From CAYLWZ01 sp964585805 (GTDB taxonomy: Bacteria > Patescibacteriota > Minisyncoccia > Minisyncoccales > GWA2-38-27), in assembly GCA_964585805.1 (NCBI GenBank), contig CAZPFE010000007.1, positions 1 to 19,887 on the forward strand: a DNA stretch of 19,887 nt. The letters are read 5' to 3'. The notes beneath the pieces are model-generated. The model was not told the DNA's origin and did no database searches. It was given only the letters and a program-made list of their open reading frames with translations. Positions 1 to 6,380 of this stretch are shown here, piece after piece. Positions within the stretch are counted from its first letter, which is position 1. Every line of letters begins with the position of its first letter. The position numbers and the translations under genes were made by a program.

Positions 1-200
1 AAGGAAAAACATCTTTTATTTCCTCCCTTTCCTTTGGAAAGGAAAAACATCTTTTATTTCCTCCCCCTTCCCAAAGGGAAGGGGGAGGTGAGGAGGGGGA
101 TGGGGATTAAAAACCACCCCCTCCTTAATCCTCCCCCTCCAGAGGAGGGGGAGGAGAGGAAAGAAAAGAGAAATAAAGAAAAAGAAAGAAATTTTTCACT
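1..200. repeat. GC-rich double-hairpin dispersed repeat, copy 1
   Basis: This non-coding block contrasts sharply with its AT-rich surroundings. Bases 1-27 and 39-65 are direct copies of one 27-base segment (period 38). A perfect 13-bp inverted repeat follows (60-72 with 76-88, loop aaa), then a G-run linker (GAGGGGGATGGGGATT type, 92-109), then a perfect 11-bp inverted repeat (130-140 with 144-154, loop aga), and a purine-rich tail to about 196. The same order of modules is found in reverse complement at about 4155-4270, so this is a dispersed repeat and not a chance tract. A 60-codon open frame across it (34-216) translates to Pro/Glu/Gly-rich low-complexity sequence and is not a credible gene. 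It resembles REP- or MITE-like intergenic elements. No transposase is present. Confidence 0.8.
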
Positions 201-212
201 AATCATTCCCAA

Positions 213-240
213 TTGACACTAATCCTTATTAACTTAAAAT
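213..240 (+). promoter_or_regulatory. Sigma70-type promoter for miaB-miaA
   Basis: A perfect -35 hexamer TTGACA (213-218) is followed after 16 bases by TAAAAT (235-240), a 5/6 match to the -10 consensus. The start of transcription would fall near 247, giving a leader of about 25 bases before the ATG at 272. The promoter sits just downstream of the repeat block and faces the only + strand gene. Confidence 0.55.
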
Positions 241-271
241 AAAAAATACTTAAAAACAAAACACAATAAAA

Positions 272-2521
272 ATGACTGAAAAAAAATATTACATTATCAC
301 TTATGGCTGTCAGATGAATAAAAATGATTCAGAAAGAATTGCTGGATTTTTAGAAAAACATAACTGGAAAAAATCCTCTGTAATGAAAGAGGCAAATTTA
401 ATTATTATCAATATGTGCTCGGTAAGGCAATCTGCAGTTGACAGAGTTTATGGTAAAATAAAACAATTAACTAAAATTAAAAAAGAAAAACCAAAAACAA
501 AAACTCTATTAACTGGCTGTATTTTAAAAAAAGATTTTGAAAAATTTAAAAATTCTTTTGATTATATTTTGTCTATAAAATCTCTACCTAAATGGATAGA
601 TTTTTTGAAAAATGAAAAATATTTTTATTATCCTTATCCCCGAGAAGAAAAAATTGACTATTTAAAAATAAAACCTCAATACACAAATAAAATTTCAGCT
701 TTTATTCCGATTTCAATAGGCTGCGACAATGCCTGTACTTATTGCGCTGTCCCTTACACCAGAGGAAAATTAATTTGCCGTGATTACAAAGAAATAATTA
801 AAGAAGCAAAACAACTTATAAAAAATGGCTATAAAGAAATATGGTTATTAGGAGAAAATGTAAATAATTATAAATTTAAAATTAAAGAAGAAAAAAAAGA
901 AAAATTTATTGATTTTGCTGATCTTTTAAAAAAAATAAATGAAATTCCAGGTGATTTCTGGATAAGATTTACCAGTCCCAATCCAGCTGATTTTTCTGAA
1001 AAAACGATAAGAACAATTGCTAAACTGGAAAAAGTAACCCCTTATTTAAACCTTCCTCTCCAATCTGGAGATAATGAAATTTTAAGAAAAATGAACAGAA
1101 AATATACGGTTGAAGAATATAAAAAATTGGTTTTAAAAATTCGTCAAGCATTTAAAAAATATCGCCAAGGATTGGATAAATATGTATCTATTTCTACAGA
1201 TATTATTGTTGGTTTTCCTGGAGAAACAAAAAAACAGTTTAATAATACTTTAAAACTAATGAAAGAAATAAAATTTGATATGGCTTATATTGCCAAGTAT
1301 TCCCCCCGACCAGGAACCTCAGCTGCAAAATTAGAAGATAATATTCCTCCAAAAGAAAAAGAAAGAAGAGAAAAAATTTTAACTGATACCCTAGTAAAAA
1401 CTGCTTTAGAAAATAATAAAAAATTTATTGGCAATAAAGTTAAAGTTTTAATAGAAGAAAAAAAAGACAACTTCCTTCTTGGTAAAACTTCTCACTATAA
1501 AACAGTTAAAATAGAAGAAAACAAAGAGAATTTAATAGGAAGTTTTAAAAAAGTTAAAATTGAAGATGCTTTCCCTTGGGGATTAAAAGGTGGTTTAGCA
1601 AGAGAAAATAAGGTTATTGTTATTGTTGGGCCTACTGCTTCTGGAAAAACTGACCTTTCCATCAAAATAGCAAAAAAGATTAATCAATTAAAAAAAGAGA
1701 TTGATAAAAATGGAGCAGAAATTATTTCTGCTGACTCTCGTCAAGTTTATAAAGGAATGGATATTGGAAGCGGTAAGGTGACGAAGAGGGAGATGAAAGG
1801 AATTCCTCATCATTTGTTAGATGTTGCTTCTCCAAAAAGAAAATTTACTGTTGCTCAATACCAAAAATTAGCCACAAAAGCAATAGAAAAAATTTTCAAA
1901 AATAAAAAAGTTCCAATTTTAGTTGGAGGAACCGGATTTTATATTCAAGCGGTTATTGACGGATTAGTTATTCCTCAGGTTAAACCTGATTGGAAGTTGA
2001 GAAAAAAGTTGGAAAAGAAAAGCCCTCAAGAATTATATCAGGAATTAGAAAAACTTGACCCTCAAAGAGCAAAAAATATTGATAAATTCAATAAAAGACG
2101 GTTAATCCGAGCTTTAGAAATTATTAAGAAAACAAAAAAACCAGTTCCAATTTTAAAAAAAGAAAAGCCAGATTTTGATGTTTTAATTTTGGGAATAAAA
2201 ATAGACTTCAAAAAATTAAAGAAACTTATTGAAAAGCGCCTTTCAAAAAGAATTAAAAAAGGAATGATTAAAGAAGTAAAAAATTTAAGAGAAAAAGGCA
2301 TTTCTTGGAAAAGATTGGAAGAATTTGGTTTAGAATATAGATATGTCAGCCAATATCTTCAGAAAAAAATCACAAAAGAAGAAATGATAGAAAAACTAAA
2401 AAAAGAGATTGAAAATTATGCCAAAAGACAAATGACTTGGTTTAAAAAAGACAAAAGGATCAACTGGATAAAAAACTATCAAGAAGCAGAAAAATTAGTG
2501 ATTAATTTCCTAAAAGATTAA
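272..2521 (+). CDS. miaB-miaA: MiaB-MiaA fusion: tRNA A37 methylthiotransferase joined to tRNA dimethylallyltransferase
   Basis: One uninterrupted 749-residue frame holds two complete enzymes. Residues 1 to about 442 are MiaB. The UPF0004 domain carries Cys13, Cys49 and Cys83 for the auxiliary Fe-S cluster; the radical-SAM motif is C151-xxx-C155-xx-C158; a TRAM domain lies at about 382-440. Residues about 447-749 are MiaA. It has P-loop GPTASGKT (453-460), DSRQVY (488-493), GGTGFY (552-557) and a C-terminal RQMTWF motif. MiaA adds a dimethylallyl group to A37 of tRNAs reading UNN codons, and MiaB then methylthiolates it, so the fusion joins consecutive steps with the later enzyme at the N terminus. 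The linker is only about five residues and no stop or internal start is obvious at the joint. There is no Shine-Dalgarno. The 3' end overlaps the stop of convergent gatB. Both activities are inferred from intact motifs. Confidence 0.93.
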   Translation: MTEKKYYIITYGCQMNKNDSERIAGFLEKHNWKKSSVMKEANLIIINMCSVRQSAVDRVYGKIKQLTKIKKEKPKTKTLLTGCILKKDFEKFKNSFDYILSIKSLPKWIDFLKNEKYFYYPYPREEKIDYLKIKPQYTNKISAFIPISIGCDNACTYCAVPYTRGKLICRDYKEIIKEAKQLIKNGYKEIWLLGENVNNYKFKIKEEKKEKFIDFADLLKKINEIPGDFWIRFTSPNPADFSEKTIRTIAKLEKVTPYLNLPLQSGDNEILRKMNRKYTVEEYKKLVLKIRQAFKKYRQGLDKYVSISTDIIVGFPGETKKQFNNTLKLMKEIKFDMAYIAKYSPRPGTSAAKLEDNIPPKEKERREKILTDTLVKTALENNKKFIGNKVKVLIEEKKDNFLLGKTSHYKTVKIEENKENLIGSFKKVKIEDAFPWGLKGGLARENKVIVIVGPTASGKTDLSIKIAKKINQLKKEIDKNGAEIISADSRQVYKGMDIGSGKVTKREMKGIPHHLLDVASPKRKFTVAQYQKLATKAIEKIFKNKKVPILVGGTGFYIQAVIDGLVIPQVKPDWKLRKKLEKKSPQELYQELEKLDPQRAKNIDKFNKRRLIRALEIIKKTKKPVPILKKEKPDFDVLILGIKIDFKKLKKLIEKRLSKRIKKGMIKEVKNLREKGISWKRLEEFGLEYRYVSQYLQKKITKEEMIEKLKKEIENYAKRQMTWFKKDKRINWIKNYQEAEKLVINFLKD

Positions 2522-3990
2522 CTATCTTTGAGAATTTTTTCTAAACTCTGTCGGGCAATGTCGGGATTTACTCTACCTTTTGTCTCTCTCATTAGTTGAC
2601 CTATTAAAAATTGAAGAGCATTTTCTTTTCCTTTTTTATAGTCATCAACGGCTTTTTTATTCTCTTTAATTATCTTTTTAACTACATCTTCTATTTCTGA
2701 ACTATTGTTTATTTGAATTAATCCTTTTTCTTCAATAATTCGGGAAGGATCTTTACCAGTTTTATACATTTCTTCTAAAACAATTTTTCCAATTTTACTT
2801 GAAATTTTTCCTTTATAAATTAAGGTAATAAATTCAGCAAAATTTTCAGGGCTAATCAATAATTCTTTTCCTTCTTTCTTATCTTCTTTGAGCAACTTTT
2901 GTAAATCTGTAGTAAGATAATTAGCGGCTAATTTGGCTAATCTTAAAAATTCATCATTTTTAATATTATCCTTCATCTCTATTTCCTTAACCCAATTCCT
3001 TAATTCAGAAACTACTTTCTCAAAATAATTACCTAATTCTTTATTAACCACAAAAATTTCAATTATCTTTTCTTCTAAAGCAAATTCTCTTTTAAATCTT
3101 TCTCTTTTCTCAGCTGGCAACTCTGGAATTTCTGACTTTGCTTTTATTATAAATTCTTCATCTAAATGAATTGTCGGTAAATCAGGATCAGGAAAATATC
3201 TATAATCCTGTGCTTCCTCTTTTTTACGCTGGCTAAAGGTTATCTCTCTTTTATCATCCCAACCTCTTGTCTCTTGAACAACTTTTTCCCCTCTTTTTAA
3301 AATTTCTGTTTGTCTTTTAATTTCATAATCTATTGCTTTTTCTACTGCCCTAAAAGAGTTTAAGTTTTTAATTTCTACTTTTGTTCCTAAATTTTCATCT
3401 TTGCTCAAACTTATATTTACTTCCACTCTTAACTGACCTTTTTCCATATCAGCCTTAGAAACCCCTAAATACCTCAAAATGAGCTGCAGTTCTTGAGCAA
3501 ACTTCCTTGCTTCTTTACCAGAACTTAAATCTGGTTCAGTAACTAACTCCATTAAAGGCACACCCGCCCTATTAAAATCTATTAAAGAATATTTTTTGTC
3601 TGAAAGATGAATGAGTTTACCTGCATCTTCTTCTAAATGAATTCTTTGAATTCTGATTTTTTTCTTCTCAATAATTAAAAAACCATTTTGACAAAAAGGA
3701 ATATCATACTGAGAAATTTGATAACTTTTAGGAAGATCAGGGTAAAAATAATTCTTCCTGTCAAATTTAGAATCTTTATTAATTTGGCAATTCAAAGCTA
3801 AACCAACTTTTATTATTTTGAAAACTGCTTCTCTATTTATTATAGGCAAAGCCCCTGGTTGACCAGTACAAACAGGACAAATATTAATATTCGGCTCTTT
3901 CTCTTCAGGATTATTTTTACAACAACAAAACATTTTGCTTTTAGTATTTAATTCGCTATGAATTTCTAATCCAATTGTCGGTTTAAACAT
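2518..3990 (-). CDS. gatB: Asp/Glu-tRNA amidotransferase subunit B (GatB)
   Basis: GatB is the tRNA-binding kinase subunit of the GatCAB amidotransferase, which converts misacylated Glu-tRNA(Gln) or Asp-tRNA(Asn) to the amidated form. The 490-residue product has the family length. It starts with the canonical KPTIGLEIHSEL block, followed by a cysteine cluster (Cys22-24, then C38-P-V-C41) and the GQPGALP stretch. FYPDLPKSYQISQYD and the DFNRAGVPLMELVTEPD region follow, and the helical YqeY-type tail covers roughly the last 150 residues. gatA and gatC are not in the window. The gene is convergent with miaB-miaA, and the two TAA stops overlap within four bases (TTAA). Upstream of its ATG is the second repeat block, which separates it from ftsE. 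No Shine-Dalgarno is visible. Confidence 0.95.
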   Translation of the reverse strand: MFKPTIGLEIHSELNTKSKMFCCCKNNPEEKEPNINICPVCTGQPGALPIINREAVFKIIKVGLALNCQINKDSKFDRKNYFYPDLPKSYQISQYDIPFCQNGFLIIEKKKIRIQRIHLEEDAGKLIHLSDKKYSLIDFNRAGVPLMELVTEPDLSSGKEARKFAQELQLILRYLGVSKADMEKGQLRVEVNISLSKDENLGTKVEIKNLNSFRAVEKAIDYEIKRQTEILKRGEKVVQETRGWDDKREITFSQRKKEEAQDYRYFPDPDLPTIHLDEEFIIKAKSEIPELPAEKRERFKREFALEEKIIEIFVVNKELGNYFEKVVSELRNWVKEIEMKDNIKNDEFLRLAKLAANYLTTDLQKLLKEDKKEGKELLISPENFAEFITLIYKGKISSKIGKIVLEEMYKTGKDPSRIIEEKGLIQINNSSEIEDVVKKIIKENKKAVDDYKKGKENALQFLIGQLMRETKGRVNPDIARQSLEKILKDS

Positions 3991-4039
3991 AACAAATTAT
4001 TTATGTGATTATTAACTAAATTTATAACAACAACGATTA

Positions 4040-4300
4040 TTGTTTTTCTTCCCATCCCCCTCCCATCCTCCCCCTTCCCCTTGGGAAGGGGGAGGATGGA
4101 AAAAATGTTTTTCCTTCCCAAGGGGAAGGGGAAGGATTGAAAGTAAAGAGGGGGTTTCTTTTCTTTTCTCCTCCCCCTCCTCTGGAGGGGGAGGATTAAG
4201 GTGGGGGAGGTTTTTAATTCCCCATCCCCCTCCTTTCCTCCCCCTTCCCAAGGGGAAGGGGGAGGATTAGAAAGTAAAAAAGAGGAAGGGATTAAGGAGG
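4040..4300. repeat. GC-rich multi-hairpin repeat block, copies 2 and 3
   Basis: The 327-base gap between gatB and ftsE is filled by four GC-rich inverted repeats: 4063-4079 with 4083-4099 (17-bp perfect arms, loop ctt); 4113-4119 with 4123-4129 (7 bp); 4170-4180 with 4184-4194 (11 bp, same arms as 130-154); and 4237-4249 with 4253-4265 (13 bp, same arms as 60-88). Read on the minus strand, 4270-4155 reproduces the copy at 60-165 module by module. The stretch 4135-4040 is a second, truncated copy lacking the 11-bp hairpin. A GAAAGTAAA(AAA)GAGG motif recurs at 4139 and 4270. Overlapping open frames on both strands here are low-complexity shadows. None of the hairpins is followed by a T-run on either strand, so they are not classical intrinsic terminators. 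Confidence 0.85.
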
Positions 4301-4317
4301 TGGAGGAAATAACACTA

Positions 4318-5013
4318 TTATAAAGAAAACTTTCCTTTTTCTTCATCTTTAACTATCCGTCCATTCTCTAAAGTAATAACTCTCTTTCCTAAACTATTAA
4401 CAATATCTTTGTTATGAGTAGATAAAACAACTGTTGTTCCCATTTCATAAATTTTTACCAATAATTTAATAATATCAAAAGTATTATAAGGATCTAAATT
4501 GCCGGTTGGTTCATCTGCTAAAATAATGTCTGGCCGATGAATTAAAGCCCGAGCAATTGCTACCCTTTGTTTTTCTCCGCCTGATAATTCTTGAGGGTAA
4601 TTATCAGCTCTTTCTGTTAAACCAACAATTTCTAAAACCTGATAAACATTTCTTTTAATATCTTTATCTGATACGCCTATAACTTCTAAAACATAGGCAA
4701 CATTTTCAAAAGTTGTTTTTGAAGGAAAAAGTTTATAATCTTGAAAAATTGTCCCAATTCTTCTCCTTAACAAAGGTAATTCTGATTTTTTAATTTTAAA
4801 AATATCTTGATTATCAAAGAAAATTGTTCCTTTAGTTGGCTTTTCTTCAGCTAAAATCATTTTTAAAAGAGTCGTCTTTCCTGCCCCTGATCTGCCCACA
4901 AGAGAAACAAATTCTTTCCTTCTAATTTTAAAGGATACATTATCTAAAGCAATAATTGGCTCATTTCCATTGCGAGCCGGATAGATTTTTGTTACTTTTG
5001 AAACATTAATCAT
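4318..5013 (-). CDS. ftsE: Cell-division ABC ATPase FtsE
   Basis: FtsE is the cytoplasmic ATPase that partners membrane protein FtsX to control peptidoglycan hydrolases at the division site. The 231-residue product is full length, with Walker A GRSGAGKTT (40-48), Q-loop Gln91, signature LSGGE (143-147), Walker B IILADE ending in catalytic Glu168, D-loop Asp174 and switch His200. FtsE is favoured over other small ABC ATPases because of the opening INVSKVTKIYP, the IFQDYKLFPSKT segment, and the position just after prfB. Its ATG overlaps the end of prfB by eight bases, so translational coupling is likely. No ftsX follows: the next thing downstream is the repeat block and then gatB. Confidence 0.9.
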   Translation of the reverse strand: MINVSKVTKIYPARNGNEPIIALDNVSFKIRRKEFVSLVGRSGAGKTTLLKMILAEEKPTKGTIFFDNQDIFKIKKSELPLLRRRIGTIFQDYKLFPSKTTFENVAYVLEVIGVSDKDIKRNVYQVLEIVGLTERADNYPQELSGGEKQRVAIARALIHRPDIILADEPTGNLDPYNTFDIIKLLVKIYEMGTTVVLSTHNKDIVNSLGKRVITLENGRIVKDEEKGKFSL

Positions 5014-6128
5014 TTTGAGAAACTATTTTTTTAATTTCTGATTCAATAAATTCATCTAACTCACCATCTAAAACATTATCAACCTCTGAAATTTCTATTC
5101 CTGTTCTTAAATCTTTAACTAATTTATAAGGATAAAGAACATAGGATCTAATTTGATTTCCCCAAGAAGCTGAAACAAAATCTCCTCTAACCTTATTAAG
5201 TTCTTTCTTTTTTTCTTCCTCTTTTAAACGTTCCAATTTAGAATACAAAATCCGAAGCGCCTTTTCTTTGTTTAATCCTTGTAATCTTTCTGACTGACAA
5301 CTAACCGTAATTTTAGTTGGCAGATGAACAATTCTTACTGCTGATTCACGACGATTAACATACTGCCCTCCTGGTCCCGAAGCTCGGAAAAAATCTATTC
5401 TTAAATCTTCCTGCTTAATCTTAATTTCTTTTTCTTTATCAATGATTGGCAGTACTTCTACTAAAGCAAAAGAAGTGTGTCTTAGTTTTTTTGCTGAAAA
5501 AGGAGATTGTCTAACTAAACGATGAACACCTGTTTCTCTTTTTAGAATCCCGTAAGCATATTTACCTTTAATCTCCAAAATAACATTTTTTGTTCCTATC
5601 CTTCCTTCTGGCCCTACTCCTTCTCCAAATGACTGATGAATAATTTTTGTTTGAAAACCTTTTTTCTGACAATATCTTTGATACATTCTCAATAACATCG
5701 TTGCCCAATCCTGAGCGTCATTTCCTCCAGCACCAGCAGAAATTTCTAAAACAGCATCATTTTTATCATATTTACCAGACAAAAAGGTTTTTATCTCTTC
5801 TTTTTCAATTGTTTTTTCTATTTCTTTATATTTCTCTTCTATCTCTTTCTCAAAAAAATAATCCTCTTTCTCTTTAGCAATCTCTTCTAACTCTTTTAAA
5901 TCCTCAATCTCCTTCTCTATTTTCTTAAAAAAATCAATTTCCTCTCTTAAATCACTAATTTTCTTTGCTATCTTAATTGCTTTCTGCTCATCTTTCCATA
6001 AATTTTCTTTTTTGACCTCTTTTTCTAATTTCTTTAATTCTACTTTTTTCTTTGAAAAATCAAAGACAGTCCATCAGATGATGGAGTCTTTCTTCCAAAG
6101 ATTTAATTTTTGATTTTGATTTCTCCAT
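5006..6128 (-). CDS. prfB: Peptide chain release factor 2, with programmed +1 frameshift
   Basis: RF2 terminates translation at UGA and UAA. The gene lies in two frames. A 22-codon first part starts at the ATG at 6128-6126 and ends CTT TGA (6065-6060). Skipping one base gives Leu-Asp-Phe and an unbroken frame to the TAA at 5006, for a 373-residue protein; E. coli RF2 has 365. The first part and residues up to about 115 form the helical N-terminal domain. The SPF stop-codon-reading tripeptide is at 208-210 and the catalytic GGQ at 253-255. A conventional frame search gives only a 258-codon piece starting at an internal TTG (5782), which would lack domain 1 and is not the true gene. The upstream neighbours are two tRNA genes and the downstream neighbour is overlapping ftsE. 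Termination at the in-frame UGA competes with shifting, giving the usual RF2 autoregulation. Confidence 0.93.
6060..6065 (-). promoter_or_regulatory. prfB programmed +1 frameshift site (CTT TGA T)
   Basis: On the mRNA strand codon 22 is CTT and codon 23 is TGA, followed by T. Peptidyl-tRNA-Leu on CUU can re-pair with UUU, and GAU (Asp) is then read, the same Leu-Asp outcome as in E. coli prfB. The AGGGGG-like element that usually sits three bases upstream is missing; only GGA four bases before CTT is present. Confidence 0.9.
6064..6089 (-). promoter_or_regulatory. Stem-loop just 5' of the prfB shift site
   Basis: Reading the minus strand, AGAC-TCCATC pairs with GATGGA-(CT)-GTCT: six plus four base pairs separated by a two-base bulge, with an ATCT loop. 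The 3' side of the stem ends inside the slippery CTT codon, so the arriving ribosome would open the lower stem. The pairing is seen directly. A role in frameshifting is inference, and the segment is also protein-coding. Confidence 0.4.
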
Positions 6129-6151
6129 TTCTGATAAAATTATTTTTTATG

Positions 6152-6223
6152 AGCCGAGGAGAGGACTTGAACCTCCAATCTCTCGCTTACGAAGCGATTG
6201 CTTTACCATTAAGCTACCTCGGC
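6152..6223 (-). tRNA. tRNA-Thr (anticodon CGT)
   Basis: The cloverleaf is complete: a perfect 7-bp acceptor stem GCCGAGG/CCTCGGC, a 4-bp D stem with loop AATGGTA, anticodon loop TTCGTAA, and a T arm GGAGG-TTCAAGT-CCTCT. Anticodon CGT reads ACG. G1-C72 and C2-G71 agree with threonine identity in bacteria. The first anticodon-stem pair is A27-G43, a mismatch. The discriminator base is T and no CCA is encoded. It lies 24 bases before prfB. Confidence 0.93.
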
Positions 6224-6232
6224 AAAAAATTG

Positions 6233-6303
6233 AGCGGGATACGAGAATCGAACTCGCGTCTCTTGCTTGGGAAGCAAGCGTAATACCACTATACTAATCC
6301 CGC
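6233..6303 (-). tRNA. tRNA-Gly (anticodon CCC)
   Basis: Acceptor stem GCGGGAT/ATCCCGC is perfect, the anticodon stem CTTGC/GCAAG is perfect with loop TTCCCAA, and the T arm GCGAG-TTCGATT-CTCGT closes with one G-T pair. Anticodon CCC reads GGG. The discriminator is T, as usual for glycine tRNA. No CCA is encoded. Only nine bases separate it from the threonine tRNA, so the pair is probably processed from one transcript. Confidence 0.94.
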
Positions 6304-6310
6304 TTTTATG

Positions 6311-6316
6311 ATTATA
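6311..6316 (-). promoter_or_regulatory. -10 box upstream of the tRNA-Gly / tRNA-Thr / prfB / ftsE unit
   Basis: The minus strand reads a perfect TATAAT that ends seven bases before the first base of tRNA-Gly, so the transcript would begin at or next to the mature tRNA 5' end. No good -35 is present at 16-18 bases; the nearest candidate, TTGAGT, lies 21 bases upstream. Confidence 0.4.
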
Positions 6317-6380
6317 TTTTAATCAAATTTTAGAAAAACTCAACGATAACAAGTTGCTTTTGTTTTTTCTATAAACAAGT

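Noticed and set aside
34..216. 60-codon + strand open frame
   Set aside because: It is a translation of the hairpin repeat (PLPKGKGE, PPPPEEGEE-like peptides). The same peptides appear in unrelated frames at 4012-4346, as expected for repeat DNA and not a gene.
4063..4265. GC-rich hairpins as bidirectional intrinsic terminators between ftsE and gatB
   Set aside because: Strong stems but none is followed by a run of T on either strand. A transcription-blocking effect is possible but not supported by the classical signature.
3966..4346. 126-codon minus frame and overlapping 79- and 76-codon frames on both strands
   Set aside because: All lie in the repeat block, overlap each other in different frames and overlap the start of gatB and the end of ftsE. 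Composition is Pro/Gly/Lys low complexity.
5006..5782. Stand-alone 258-codon RF2 gene starting at the internal TTG
   Set aside because: It would lack the N-terminal domain. The upstream sequence encodes that domain in the same frame and connects by a standard prfB frameshift to an ATG at 6128.
5006..6128. Alternative genetic code with UGA as glycine
   Set aside because: RF2 with an intact SPF motif is present, and ftsW, murI and the exchanger end cleanly at TGA.
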